A program made the position numbers and the translations under genes. Below are positions 1 to 8,152 of a stretch of 64,000 nt of DNA, in pieces. The DNA comes from Marinobacterium lutimaris (GTDB lineage Bacteria > Pseudomonadota > Gammaproteobacteria > Pseudomonadales > Balneatricaceae): the NCBI RefSeq assembly GCF_900108065.1, contig NZ_FNVQ01000001.1, forward strand, positions 186,001-250,000. The letters run 5' to 3'. A model generated the notes under the pieces. The model saw nothing but the letters and a program-made list of their open reading frames with translations, did not search any database and had not been told where the DNA came from. Each line of letters starts with the position of its first letter. Within the stretch, counting starts at the first letter, position 1.

Positions 1-1
1 T

Positions 2-73
2 CAGGCAATTGAAGCAATGAAGCAAGATGGCACTTACGACGAGCTGTACCAGAAGTGGTTCCCGGCAACCTGA
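2..73 (+). CDS. amino-acid ABC transporter periplasmic binding protein, C-terminal end only
   Basis: Only the last 23 codons are in the window; the 5' part lies upstream. The peptide ends in DGTYDELYQKWFPAT, the usual C-terminus of family-3 (polar amino acid) periplasmic binding proteins. It stops 38 bp before the permease gene, in the normal binding protein-permease-ATPase order, so it is very likely the solute receptor of this transporter. With hutF and hutG downstream, histidine or a histidine breakdown product is the likely ligand; that is inference from context. Confidence 0.8.
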   Translation, partial: QAIEAMKQDGTYDELYQKWFPAT

Positions 74-111
74 TCACGTTCTTCTGTTACGCAAAAGTTA
101 AGGTGTTTTAA

Positions 112-780
112 ATGAGTCTCGAATTAGATTTTACTCCGGTCATCGAAGGGCTGCCCACGCTGCTGGACGGCACGATGATTACCATCGCGGTGACGGCCTG
201 TTCACTGGCTATTTCACTGGTGGTCGGCAGTATCATTGGGGTAATCAGAAGCAATCGCGGCACGCTGCTGTGCTACATTTTTGACGGCTATGTCGCGGTT
301 ATTCGCGGTACTCCGCTGCTGGTGCAGCTGTTTATCTGGTATTACGGCCTTCCCCGTGTCGGCATCATGCTGCCGGCCTTTCTCTGCGGGGTGGTGGGGT
401 TAAGTCTATATTCGAGCTCATACGTTTCTGAAATTGTTCGCGGGGCTATCCAGTCGATCGATAAGGGTCAGATGGAAGCTTCGCGCTCTCTCGGCATGAG
501 CAAGCAGCAGGCGATGCGTAAAATCATCATGCCGCAGGCTTTTGTCAGAATGCTGCCGCCGCTGGGGAATGAAACCATTGCCCTGATTAAGAACTCGGCG
601 CTGATCTCACTGATTACCATCCATGACGTGATGCATGCCGGTGCCAATATCATCAGCACCTCCTATCGCGACCTGGAAACCTACATATTTATCGCTTGTA
701 TCTACTTTGTCCTGACCAATACGGCGACCTTTATTCTCCGCAAAATTGAAAAACACAAGCTGAAGGCGGGAGCTATTTGA
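112..780 (+). CDS. amino-acid ABC transporter permease (HisM/GlnP type)
   Basis: A 222-residue inner-membrane permease of the polar amino acid uptake family. The N-terminus has the family's short hydrophobic start ([17 protein letters not shown]), followed by several membrane segments. The cytoplasmic EAA loop that contacts the ATPase is visible at about residues 121-145 ([20 protein letters not shown]). Length is typical. It lies between a binding-protein tail and an ATPase gene, all on the same strand with little spacing, so the three form one import system. Only one permease is seen, which suggests a homodimer unless a second lies upstream. Histidine-pathway genes follow directly, making histidine or urocanate-type substrates likely. 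Confidence 0.92.
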   Translation: MSLELDFTPVIEGLPTLLDGTMITIAVTACSLAISLVVGSIIGVIRSNRGTLLCYIFDGYVAVIRGTPLLVQLFIWYYGLPRVGIMLPAFLCGVVGLSLYSSSYVSEIVRGAIQSIDKGQMEASRSLGMSKQQAMRKIIMPQAFVRMLPPLGNETIALIKNSALISLITIHDVMHAGANIISTSYRDLETYIFIACIYFVLTNTATFILRKIEKHKLKAGAI

Positions 781-1550
781 TGTCCAAGATTGAACCGCAT
801 AACAGCGCCCTGAGCCTCAGCGGAATACAGAAGTATTACGACGACCATCATGTACTCAAAAGTGTCGATTTCTCGGTGAAGCCCGGTGAAGTGGTGGTTT
901 TGATCGGTCCCAGTGGTTCTGGCAAGAGTACCTTGCTGCGCTGCTGTAACGGGCTTGAGATCGCACAGGAAGGCGATATCACTATCTTCGGTCAGCCCCT
1001 GGTGGCGGGCGGTAAACTGATTGAAGACCGCGAGCTCAATCGCCTGCGTGAAGACGTGGGTATGGTGTTCCAGTCGTTCAACCTGTTTCCCCATCTGAGC
1101 GTGTTGGAAAACGTCTGTGTTGCACCGCTGACCCTGAAGAAGGCGACCCGCCCCAAGGCCGAGAAGCTCGCCAAAGAGCTGCTGGCCAAGGTCGGTCTGT
1201 CGGACAAGATTGACGCGATGCCGGGCAACCTCTCCGGTGGTCAGAAGCAGCGCGTGGCCATCGCCCGTGCCCTGGCGATGACACCCTCGGTGCTGCTGTT
1301 TGATGAGCCCACCTCTGCGTTGGACCCAGAGCTGGTTGGCGAGGTGCTGCAGGTGATGAAAATGCTGGCGAAAGACGGCATGACCATGATCATCGTTACC
1401 CATGAGATGAACTTCGCCCGTGATGTGGCCGACCGTGTTGTCATGATGGACAACGGCACCATCCTCGAAGAGGGAACACCGGAGCAGATCTTCAAGTCGC
1501 CGACCCATGCCCGCACCCAGGAGTTTTTGCAGACGGTGTTTGCAGCATGA
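780..1550 (+). CDS. amino-acid ABC transporter ATP-binding protein
   Basis: A 256-residue ABC ATPase that powers the import system encoded just upstream. Visible motifs: Walker [10 protein letters not shown] at about 42-50, Q-loop FQSFNLFPH at about 98, signature LSGGQKQR at about 150, Walker [12 protein letters not shown] at about 172, and switch histidine in VTHEMNFA. I chose the ATG at 780, which overlaps the permease stop as TGATG; a TTG one codon earlier is in frame but less likely. The overlap implies translational coupling. The best-known relatives are HisP, GlnQ and ArtP; sequence alone does not settle the substrate. Confidence 0.93.
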   Translation: MSKIEPHNSALSLSGIQKYYDDHHVLKSVDFSVKPGEVVVLIGPSGSGKSTLLRCCNGLEIAQEGDITIFGQPLVAGGKLIEDRELNRLREDVGMVFQSFNLFPHLSVLENVCVAPLTLKKATRPKAEKLAKELLAKVGLSDKIDAMPGNLSGGQKQRVAIARALAMTPSVLLFDEPTSALDPELVGEVLQVMKMLAKDGMTMIIVTHEMNFARDVADRVVMMDNGTILEEGTPEQIFKSPTHARTQEFLQTVFAA

Positions 1551-2932
1551 TGAATAACGTTATGAATACGCTGGCGGTGAAGCAGCTTTTACTCGCCGAA
1601 GGCTGGGTTGAAAACCGGTTGATCGAATGGGACAGCGCCGGAAATATCAGTGCGCTTGGTCCTATTCCCGCAGGCTACGATGGTCCTGAAGCGGGCACCG
1701 TGGTGGCGGGTATGCCCAATATCCATTCGCACGCTTTTCAGCGGCTGTCGGCGGGGCTGACCGAGTACCGTTATGCCGAGGACGACAGTTTCTGGAGCTG
1801 GCGTCAGCTGATGTACGCCTTTGCCTCGAAAATAACCCCCGAACAGCTCGAAGAGATCGCCACGCACCTTTATCGCGAGATGCTCTGGGCCGGCTACACC
1901 TCGGTCTGCGAATTCAACTACCTGCACAACGATGAGTTCGGCCGGCCCTACATGGAGCCTGACAGCTTCTTTACCGCCCTGATCCGGGCGGCGAAACGGG
2001 CGGGCATCGGGCTGACACTCCTGCCCGTGTTCTACCAGCGCTCAGGCTTTGGCGCCGAAACCGTCAATGACGGTCAGCGCCGCTTCGCCACCACGCTGGA
2101 CGAGTACATGCAGCTCTGGGCCTCGCTGCAGGCACGTGCCCAGACCGAGGGGATCGGCCTTGGTGTTGCGCCGCATTCACTGCGGGCGGTCAGCGAGTCC
2201 GATCTGCAGCAGTTGATCGCCCGGGTGAAGGCGATTTCTCCCGAGGCGCCGGTACATATCCATATCTCGGAGCAGATCCGTGAAGTGGAAGACTGCCTGG
2301 AAGCCACCGGCTGCCGGCCGTTCGAACTGCTGCAGCGCACCTGCGCGGTGGATCAGAGCTGGTGCCTGGTGCACGGCACTCATTTTGACAAGAACGAGCT
2401 GGCCGCTGTGGCCGAAATCCAGGCGGTTGTCGCTATCTGCCCGACCACCGAGGCGAACCTTGGCGACGGCATCTTCGACTGGCTGGAGTTTGCGAGTCAT
2501 GGCGGTCGCTGGGGCATAGGTTCGGACAGCAATACGCTGATCGACTCCCGTGAAGAGTTGATGTTGCTGGAATACTCCCAGCGCCTGCTGCGCCGCAAGC
2601 GCAATATCGTTTGCGACAGCAAACAGGCCCATGTCGGTACTCACCTCTACCAGGAAGCGCTGAAAGGCGGCAGTCAGGTCAGTGGTATCAAGGTGGGTCG
2701 CATTGAGGAGGGTTATCGCGCCGATCTGCTGGAGCTCGATGGCGAACTCTTTGAGGGCCTCAGCAAGAGCGGCGACTTTATCCTCGGCAACCATATATTT
2801 GCCGACTCGCACAAAACCAGCATTGTCGGTGTCTGGTCGGCGGGCAAACGGGTGGCGAGCCCCGCGACCGAAGCACGGCCCAAACTGCCAAAGGCACTGC
2901 AGGCGCTACGTAATCAGTATCTGGAAAACTAA
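1547..2932 (+). CDS. hutF: formimidoylglutamate deiminase
   Basis: A 461-residue amidohydrolase that converts N-formimino-L-glutamate to N-formyl-L-glutamate and ammonia, the fourth step of the five-step histidine degradation route. Metal-binding HxH occurs in [10 protein letters not shown] at about residues 59-67, further metal histidines in APHSLRAV and VHIHISEQ, and the catalytic aspartate region in [11 protein letters not shown] at about 323-333. Length and motifs fit HutF. Its ATG overlaps the ATPase stop (ATGA), so it is coupled to the transporter operon. The other hut genes (hutH, hutU, hutI) are not in the window. Confidence 0.95.
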   Translation: MMNNVMNTLAVKQLLLAEGWVENRLIEWDSAGNISALGPIPAGYDGPEAGTVVAGMPNIHSHAFQRLSAGLTEYRYAEDDSFWSWRQLMYAFASKITPEQLEEIATHLYREMLWAGYTSVCEFNYLHNDEFGRPYMEPDSFFTALIRAAKRAGIGLTLLPVFYQRSGFGAETVNDGQRRFATTLDEYMQLWASLQARAQTEGIGLGVAPHSLRAVSESDLQQLIARVKAISPEAPVHIHISEQIREVEDCLEATGCRPFELLQRTCAVDQSWCLVHGTHFDKNELAAVAEIQAVVAICPTTEANLGDGIFDWLEFASHGGRWGIGSDSNTLIDSREELMLLEYSQRLLRRKRNIVCDSKQAHVGTHLYQEALKGGSQVSGIKVGRIEEGYRADLLELDGELFEGLSKSGDFILGNHIFADSHKTSIVGVWSAGKRVASPATEARPKLPKALQALRNQYLEN

Positions 2933-3715
2933 ATGGAACAACAGTTGTATCAGCTTCACCGCGGTGAAGCGCCGCTCGTGGTCACCATGCCACATCTGGG
3001 TACCTACGTGCCCCAAGAGATCAGCCAGCATTTTACCGAGGATGCGCAGGCGCGTATCGATACTGACTGGCACCTGGACAGGCTCTATAACTTCGTCGAG
3101 GCGCTGGGCGCCACGGTGATTCGGGCCGAGGTGTCGCGTTACGTGGTCGATCTGAACCGGCCGCCGAGTAATGAAAGCCTCTATCCGGGGCAGGTGGTTA
3201 CCTCGCTGTGTCCCACCGAAACCTTCGATGGCAAGCCGGTTTACCAGCCGGGCTATGATCTGACCGACGCAGAGATAGCACGGCGCAAAGAGCTTTACTG
3301 GCAGCCCTGGCACGACTGTGTGGCCGCAGAGCTAGAGCGTCTGAAAGCGAAGCATGAGCGCGTGGTGTTATGGGATGCCCACTCGATCCGTTCGCTGCTG
3401 CCGCTGCATTTTGAGGGACGTCTGCCCGATTTCAATATCGGCACCAACTCCGGCCGCAGCTGTGACAAGTCGATTGTTGAGCCGGTACTGGCTGCCGTGC
3501 GTGAAGCGGCGCCGCTGACTCACATCCTGAATGGCCGCTATAAAGGTGGCTATATCACACGTCACTATGGCGATCCGGACAACCGGGTTCATGCCGTGCA
3601 GATGGAGCTGGCCCAGGCCTGTTATATGACCGAGCTGTCGCCCGATCAGTGGGATGACGATAAGGCGGTGGCCGTGCGTCGCGTGCTGGAGCGTATTCTG
3701 CGCAGCTATGTGTAG
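2933..3715 (+). CDS. hutG: N-formylglutamate deformylase (amidohydrolase)
   Basis: A 260-residue zinc hydrolase that releases formate and glutamate from N-formylglutamate, the step after HutF. The family pattern is visible: PHLGTYVP near the start, DTDWHLDRLY at about 43-52, RYVVDLNRPPSN at about 68-79, and WDAHSIRSLLP at about 147-157. The start codon follows the hutF stop with no spacing, so the two are made together. This hutF-hutG pair is diagnostic for the formate-yielding pathway rather than the formamide-yielding one. The stop codon lies inside the first copy of a 14-bp tandem repeat. Confidence 0.95.
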   Translation: MEQQLYQLHRGEAPLVVTMPHLGTYVPQEISQHFTEDAQARIDTDWHLDRLYNFVEALGATVIRAEVSRYVVDLNRPPSNESLYPGQVVTSLCPTETFDGKPVYQPGYDLTDAEIARRKELYWQPWHDCVAAELERLKAKHERVVLWDAHSIRSLLPLHFEGRLPDFNIGTNSGRSCDKSIVEPVLAAVREAAPLTHILNGRYKGGYITRHYGDPDNRVHAVQMELAQACYMTELSPDQWDDDKAVAVRRVLERILRSYV

Positions 3716-3782
3716 TTAAAACACATGAGTTAAAACACGTGAGCTAAAACATGTGAGCTAAAACATGTCAGTCAAAACAGCT
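3713..3782. repeat. five tandem 14-bp units after hutG
   Basis: Five head-to-tail copies of a 14-base unit of the form GAGYTAAAACAYGT run from the hutG stop codon to just before the terminator. Copies three and four are identical; the first and fifth have diverged. Each unit carries an in-frame or near-frame stop (TAA/TGA), so read-through would be stopped in several frames. No function is evident; slippage during replication is the simplest origin. Confidence 0.85.
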
Positions 3783-3785
3783 CTG

Positions 3786-3820
3786 TTAAAGAGCCGCTAA
3801 CGTGCGTAGCGGCTCTTTAA
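3786..3820 (+). terminator. hairpin terminator of the hut/ABC operon
   Basis: A perfect 13-bp stem (3786-3798 with 3808-3820) and a 9-base loop, GC-rich in the middle and ending in TTTAA. It lies 70 bp after hutG. The T run is short, but the stem has A/T ends and could act in both directions. The rest of 3821-4010 shows no gene. Confidence 0.7.
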
Positions 3821-4011
3821 CCTGTTGCTTCATGCACAAGTCTGAGCCGTGTTCGGCACCAGTGCAGTGCAAAAAGGCGCGATCCAGGCTCCGATTCTTG
3901 TATCCCGCATCCAGCTTTTTGGAGCCGCCGCTTTATTTATTAAATAGTTAGCAAAAGCTGGAACAGGGTTTGCTGTCTATTTTCTGAACAAGACAATCAG
4001 TTCAGGCAAAG

Positions 4012-4069
4012 AAGCCTTCGGAAGATCACCGGCGCAGAGCGCGGAAGATCTCCCGAAGGCTTTTTTTAT
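4012..4069 (+). terminator. long hairpin with T tract upstream of the chemoreceptor-like gene
   Basis: Outer stem AAGCCTTCGG (4012-4021) pairs with CCGAAGGCTT (4053-4062) and runs into TTTTTTTATT. An inner pair AGATC/GATCT (4023-4027, 4047-4051) extends it. It ends only about 20 bases before the start codon at 4087. It may end a short upstream transcript, or act as an attenuator in the leader of the chemoreceptor-like gene; no gene is seen between 3821 and 4086. Confidence 0.6.
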
Positions 4070-4086
4070 TCCAGAGAGGGAGCTTT

Positions 4087-5226
4087 ATGCGCAGCTTAAC
4101 CTATCCGGCGTTTCTACTGCTGCATCAGCTAGGCATCAAGGGTGTGTCCTGGTTGCTGGCGCTTTGCGCCTTGGTAGGGCTGGGGAGTAATCATCTGGCA
4201 CAGCAGCCGGCTACCGCGTCGCTGTTCTTCGGCGTTGCAGCCTATCTTGGGCTGGCGCTGCTCTGGCGCGTCTCGTATGAGCTTGGAGCGCTGCTGCGGC
4301 ACTACGAAAACAGCGATGTTGAGGCGTACCAGGCGCAGTCGACACTGGCCGACTGCCAGCTGCTGCAGCCCCTGGGCCAGTGTTTCCAGCAGCGGCTCAT
4401 CCAGGCGCGACGGGCACAGGAGGGGCTGCAGCAGCGTCTCGATGAGATTTCACACTCCTCCCATGAACTTGAGCAGAGCGCCGTCCGGGTGACTCTGAGT
4501 GCCGAGCGCCAGACCGATGCCGCCGGCACCGCCTCCGCTGCGGTAGAGGAGCTGAACCTGGGGCTGCATGAAGTGGCCGAGCTGGCGGATAGTTCCCGCG
4601 TTGGCAGCGCAGAGGCGGGCCAGCAGCTGGCGCAGGGCGTCGAAGAGCTCAACGCGCTGGGTGAGTGCATCGCTGCCATGGCGGAGCAGGCCGCGATCAC
4701 CAATCGACTGATGCAGCAACTGAGGGAGAACTCCAGAAGCATCAACGCCATGTCGGCGGTGATTGGCGATATCGCCGATCAGACCAATCTGCTGGCGCTC
4801 AATGCAGCCATCGAGGCGGCCAGGGCCGGCGATAGCGGTCGCGGCTTTTCGGTCGTCGCGGATGAAGTACGCCAACTGGCCACCCATTGCCAGGCGTCCG
4901 CCTCGGGGATCGCCACCAATATCGACAATGTGCAGAAACACATCGAAGAGGTGGAGCGGCAGATGGCCGGACTATCCACCCTGGCGCAGCAGAGTGTAGC
5001 GGGTTCGATGGATGTCAGAACGCTGCTGCAGCGGGTCCAGGAGCGAACTGCAGAGCTGACCCGTCGCGTGATCCAGGTCGCAGAGAGCACGGAACAGCAG
5101 AGTCAGGCGGTGGCGGAGATCGCAGCCCTGACAGAACAGGTCTCCAGCGGTAACTCGGAAAATCTGAGCGCCGCCGGTCAAGCGCGCAGCATAGCGCACC
5201 ATCTTGCAAAGCTAACGGAGTCTTAA
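4087..5226 (+). CDS. methyl-accepting chemotaxis-type protein lacking a sensor domain
   Basis: A 379-residue protein with two membrane segments at the N-terminus (about 18-36 and 43-61) separated by only a few residues, then a long helical region and the conserved MCP hairpin tip, with [17 protein letters not shown] at about 232-248 followed by [15 protein letters not shown]. There is no periplasmic ligand domain and no clear HAMP. It has the cytoplasmic output half of a chemoreceptor, which would signal through CheW/CheA. A GGGAG ribosome site precedes ATG. The next gene starts 2 bp after its stop and encodes a membrane-anchored NIT-like sensor, so the two may work as a split receptor. Confidence 0.88.
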   Translation: MRSLTYPAFLLLHQLGIKGVSWLLALCALVGLGSNHLAQQPATASLFFGVAAYLGLALLWRVSYELGALLRHYENSDVEAYQAQSTLADCQLLQPLGQCFQQRLIQARRAQEGLQQRLDEISHSSHELEQSAVRVTLSAERQTDAAGTASAAVEELNLGLHEVAELADSSRVGSAEAGQQLAQGVEELNALGECIAAMAEQAAITNRLMQQLRENSRSINAMSAVIGDIADQTNLLALNAAIEAARAGDSGRGFSVVADEVRQLATHCQASASGIATNIDNVQKHIEEVERQMAGLSTLAQQSVAGSMDVRTLLQRVQERTAELTRRVIQVAESTEQQSQAVAEIAALTEQVSSGNSENLSAAGQARSIAHHLAKLTES

Positions 5227-5228
5227 TC

Positions 5229-6077
5229 ATGAACTTCTCAGAGTTGGGGTTGGGTATTGAACTGGCGGCGCTTACATTGGCAGGAGTTAGCATTCTGATG
5301 CTGGTGCTGCATCGGTGTCTTGTGGTGCGTAGGCGACGCCTGCTGCATGGCAATATCGAGCAGCTTCAGGTGCTGCGTGGGCTACTGGCCGATCTGCAGT
5401 GCCACCGGGGGTTGAGCACCGGCCTGTTATCCGGTGACAAGCGTCTGCGCCAGGATGTGACCAGCACCTGTGACAGGCTGGATCGCAGCATCCGTTACGC
5501 GCAGACGCTCGATGGCTCCCACGCCGAGCGCTGGCAGTCGATTACGCGGCAATGGCAGGCGGTGCGTAACGTTCATGGGCGGGATCTGGCAGTTAACCTG
5601 ATGGCGCACAACAAGATCATCGGCGATACGATATTCCTGATCGAGGATATCTACGCCGAACGAGATCTCTGCGCCGACAGTGCCGAACTTGGCTACCTGG
5701 TCTGTATCTGGCGCGAGGTGGTGCAGACTGCAGAGTGGAGCGGCCAGGCTCGTGCGCTGGGAACGGGAATAGCCGCAACCCGCAGCAGCAGTGTCGACCA
5801 GCGTGTGCGTCTGCGCTTTTTGCACCAGAAGATCGGCGAGCTCTCGGATCTGGCCTTTGAGCATCTGGAACAGGGCTTCGCGGATACCCACAAACTCAGC
5901 GCCTGTCGTGAAGCGGTAAAGGGGTTTCTCGCCAGCCTGGAGAGCGAGCTGTTGAGCACGGATCGGCCCAGCATCGAGGCCAAGCAATACTTCGATCAGG
6001 CCACCGGCGCCATCAATCAACTCTTCGGCTTGGTGGATTGCGCACTGCTGGACCTGAAGCGGATTCACGGCGCCTGA
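5229..6077 (+). CDS. membrane-anchored NIT-like sensor protein
   Basis: A 282-residue protein with one N-terminal membrane segment (about 10-29) and an all-helical remainder. The stretch LRGLLADLQCHRGLSTGLLSG at about 44-64 resembles the first helix of the nitrate/nitrite-sensing NIT domain, where an ERGLSAGYL-type motif binds the ligand. No output domain (HAMP, kinase, GGDEF, MCP) is attached. GGAG lies before ATG, and only 2 bp separate it from the MCP-like gene upstream. I infer that it supplies the sensor part for that protein. The NIT assignment rests on one motif and helical character. Confidence 0.6.
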   Translation: MNFSELGLGIELAALTLAGVSILMLVLHRCLVVRRRRLLHGNIEQLQVLRGLLADLQCHRGLSTGLLSGDKRLRQDVTSTCDRLDRSIRYAQTLDGSHAERWQSITRQWQAVRNVHGRDLAVNLMAHNKIIGDTIFLIEDIYAERDLCADSAELGYLVCIWREVVQTAEWSGQARALGTGIAATRSSSVDQRVRLRFLHQKIGELSDLAFEHLEQGFADTHKLSACREAVKGFLASLESELLSTDRPSIEAKQYFDQATGAINQLFGLVDCALLDLKRIHGA

Positions 6078-6199
6078 TTGTCTTCCCGTCATCTTATTAT
6101 CAGGGGCTCAGATGCTGAGCCCCGGTTCAAGCCTCTCCCATTTCGCCCTGCTTGCTTGTCCCGCTGTTTAAATTGTTTTGAAACATAAACTTAGCTTTT

Positions 6200-6228
6200 C
6201 TGTCATCTGTGCGTTGCCGCACTGTCAT
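6200..6228 (+). promoter_or_regulatory. two CTGTCAT half-sites 22 bp apart (PhoB-box-like)
   Basis: CTGTCAT occurs at 6200-6206 and again at 6222-6228. This is the half-site of the enterobacterial Pho box, whose normal repeat is 11 bp; the two copies here are 22 bp apart, on the same helical face, with a poor middle copy. The site lies about 80 bp before a ugp-like operon, and ugp of E. coli is PhoB-controlled. Suggestive but not a canonical box. Confidence 0.4.
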
Positions 6229-6243
6229 CAAGCGTCCCGATAA

Positions 6244-6298
6244 TTTCGTTCGAAGCTAAATCGCACTGCTGAGCAGTAGTAATAAGGTTCGAACGAAA
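6244..6298. promoter_or_regulatory. inverted-repeat operator candidate for the DeoR/GlpR-type regulator
   Basis: TTTCGTTCGAA (6244-6254) and TTCGAACGAAA (6288-6298) are perfect 11-bp reverse complements of each other; each also contains the palindrome TTCGAA. Between them lies a 13-bp palindrome (6265-6277). The right arm ends five bases before the regulator's ATG. TTCG/CGAA arms resemble GlpR-type operators, so autoregulation is likely; binding is inferred. Confidence 0.65.
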
Positions 6299-6302
6299 CT
6301 CA

Positions 6303-7088
6303 ATGAGCTTATCTGATCGACAAAACCGCATCCTGGCGTTTCTTAACCAGGCGGGCGGCAACCTGACCAGCACCGAGCTGACCGATGCTTTCGATGTATC
6401 GGTGCAGACGATCCGCAAGGACCTTAACGAGCTGAGTAACCAGGGACTGGTGCAGCGGGTTCACGGCGGTATCACGCTGCCACGGCAGAACCGCAACCTC
6501 TCGTTCAGCAATCGTCAGGTGATCAACCTGGATGCCAAGCGCTCCATCGCCCAGGCGGTGGCCGATCGCCTGCCGGAAGGGGCGTCGGTGTTTCTTGGCA
6601 TCGGCACCACGCCGCAGCAGGTGGCGCAGGCGCTGCTGGGTCATCCCGGTCTGCAGGTGGTGACCAATAACCTCAATGTGGCGCTAACCCTGTGCCGCAA
6701 CCCCAATATCGAAACCCTGATCGCCGGTGGCCGTATCCGCCCCGCGGATCAGGACGTGATGGGGGAGGACACCACCCGTTTTCTGCGCCGTTTCCAGGTC
6801 AACTTCGGCATTTTCGGCATCGGTGGCCTGTCGGAAAGCGGCGAACTGATGGATTTCTCATTGGAAGAGTCCCACCTGTCGCGGGCGATTCTCGATTGCA
6901 GCGATCAGCGCGTGCTGGTGGCTGACAGCAGCAAATATCTGCGCAGTGCCCCCATCCGTACCGGCCTTCTCGATGAGGTGGATCTGTTCGTGACCGATCA
7001 CTTGCCGGAACCCGTGGAGGCGCTGCTGCGTGACAAGCACACGGAGGTGATCTGTACCTCCGGCAATGAAACAGGAGAGAGCGCATGA
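6303..7088 (+). CDS. DeoR-family transcriptional regulator, GlpR-like
   Basis: A 261-residue repressor with an N-terminal winged helix-turn-helix (about residues 20-57; TELTDAFDVSVQTIRKDL, then VHGGI) and a C-terminal sugar-phosphate sensing domain (GIGTTPQQVAQAL at about 100-112; VTNNLNVAL; GIFGIGGLSESG). The overall pattern is closest to GlpR, which responds to glycerol-3-phosphate. The gene heads the transport operon and its 3' end overlaps the ATPase gene by ATGA. A perfect inverted repeat directly in front of the ATG is the likely operator. It could also control glpKD at 50.6-53.7 kb, but no similar TTCGTTCGAA site was seen there. Confidence 0.85.
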   Translation: MSLSDRQNRILAFLNQAGGNLTSTELTDAFDVSVQTIRKDLNELSNQGLVQRVHGGITLPRQNRNLSFSNRQVINLDAKRSIAQAVADRLPEGASVFLGIGTTPQQVAQALLGHPGLQVVTNNLNVALTLCRNPNIETLIAGGRIRPADQDVMGEDTTRFLRRFQVNFGIFGIGGLSESGELMDFSLEESHLSRAILDCSDQRVLVADSSKYLRSAPIRTGLLDEVDLFVTDHLPEPVEALLRDKHTEVICTSGNETGESA

Positions 7089-8152
7089 GCCAGTTGCAGG
7101 TTCAGGGGCTTTGCAAGGCCTGGGGCGAATCCCGGGTAGTCAGTGAGCTTAACTTTTCCATCGAACCGGGCGAGTTCGTAGCGCTGCTGGGGCCGTCCGG
7201 TTGCGGCAAATCCACTACGCTGAAAATGATCGCCGGGCTCGAAGAGCCAACCTCCGGGGTTATCAGTCTTAACGACAGGGACATTACGCATCTGGCGCCG
7301 GGCAAACGCGGGCTGGCGATGGTGTTTCAGTCCTATGCGTTGTTCCCACACCTGAGCGTGGCCGAGAACATTCTGTTTGGTCTCAAGGCACGCCGCGTGG
7401 CGGCCGATGAGTGCCAGCGCCGCCTGAAGCAGGTGGCAGAGCTGGTGGATCTGGGTGCGCACCTGAACAAAAAGCCGGGGCAGTTATCCGGCGGTCAGTG
7501 TCAGCGCGTGGCGCTGGCGCGGGCGATCGTAGCGCAAGCGCCGCTCTGCCTGATGGATGAGCCGCTCTCGAATCTCGATGCCAAACTGCGCAACGAGATG
7601 CGTGCCGAGCTGCGCGCATTGCAGCAGCGCCTGGGTATGACCGTGCTCTACGTGACCCACGACCAGGTCGAGGCGATGAGCATGGCGGATCGTATCCTGC
7701 TCCTCAACAAGGGCGAACTGGCCCAGGAAGGCACACCCGAAGCGCTGTATAACCGGCCCGAAAATACTTTTGTGGCGCGCTTTATCGGTAACCCGCCGAT
7801 GAACCTGATCGAGCAGGGCGGTAGTCTGCTCGGCGTGCGCCCGGAACATATCTATACCGCTGAGCAGGGCCTCGGTGCCCAGGTGACCGGCTGTGATTAC
7901 CACGGCGCCGATACCATTATCGATGTGCAGCTGCCGGTGTTCGGCAACCAGGTCGTCAAGCTGCGCAAGCCCGGTCATCAGGTTTTACCTGTTGGTATGG
8001 AGCTGAAGCTTGGCTGGCCGTCTGAACACGAGCACCGCTTCGACAAGGCGAGCGGGCAGCGTCTCGATTCCTCTTTAGCGTCACCCTCAACCAAACCATC
8101 AAGCTCTTCTTTAAATAACCCCTCCAAAACGGAGTCTTCCCATGTTGGATAA
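7085..8152 (+). CDS. ugpC: sn-glycerol-3-phosphate-type ABC transporter ATP-binding protein
   Basis: A 355-residue ABC ATPase of the carbohydrate uptake family. Walker A GPSGCGKST at about 36-44, LSGGQCQRVALARA at about 134-147, Walker B LMDEPLSNLDAKLR at about 154-167, switch VTHDQVEAMSMAD, then the regulatory C-terminal domain with LLGVRPEHI at about 248-256. Such ATPases serve UgpB, MalE and similar systems. The gene overlaps the regulator (ATGA) and extends 11 bp into the binding-protein gene, so the operon is compact. The last 25 residues are Ser/Lys-rich and probably disordered. The ugp name rests mainly on the neighbouring binding protein. Confidence 0.85.
   Translation: MSQLQVQGLCKAWGESRVVSELNFSIEPGEFVALLGPSGCGKSTTLKMIAGLEEPTSGVISLNDRDITHLAPGKRGLAMVFQSYALFPHLSVAENILFGLKARRVAADECQRRLKQVAELVDLGAHLNKKPGQLSGGQCQRVALARAIVAQAPLCLMDEPLSNLDAKLRNEMRAELRALQQRLGMTVLYVTHDQVEAMSMADRILLLNKGELAQEGTPEALYNRPENTFVARFIGNPPMNLIEQGGSLLGVRPEHIYTAEQGLGAQVTGCDYHGADTIIDVQLPVFGNQVVKLRKPGHQVLPVGMELKLGWPSEHEHRFDKASGQRLDSSLASPSTKPSSSSLNNPSKTESSHVG

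Noticed and set aside
3821-4086. cyclic-di-GMP or other riboswitch before the MCP-like gene
   Set aside because: Only a terminator-like hairpin is present; the conserved GEMM core sequences are absent.
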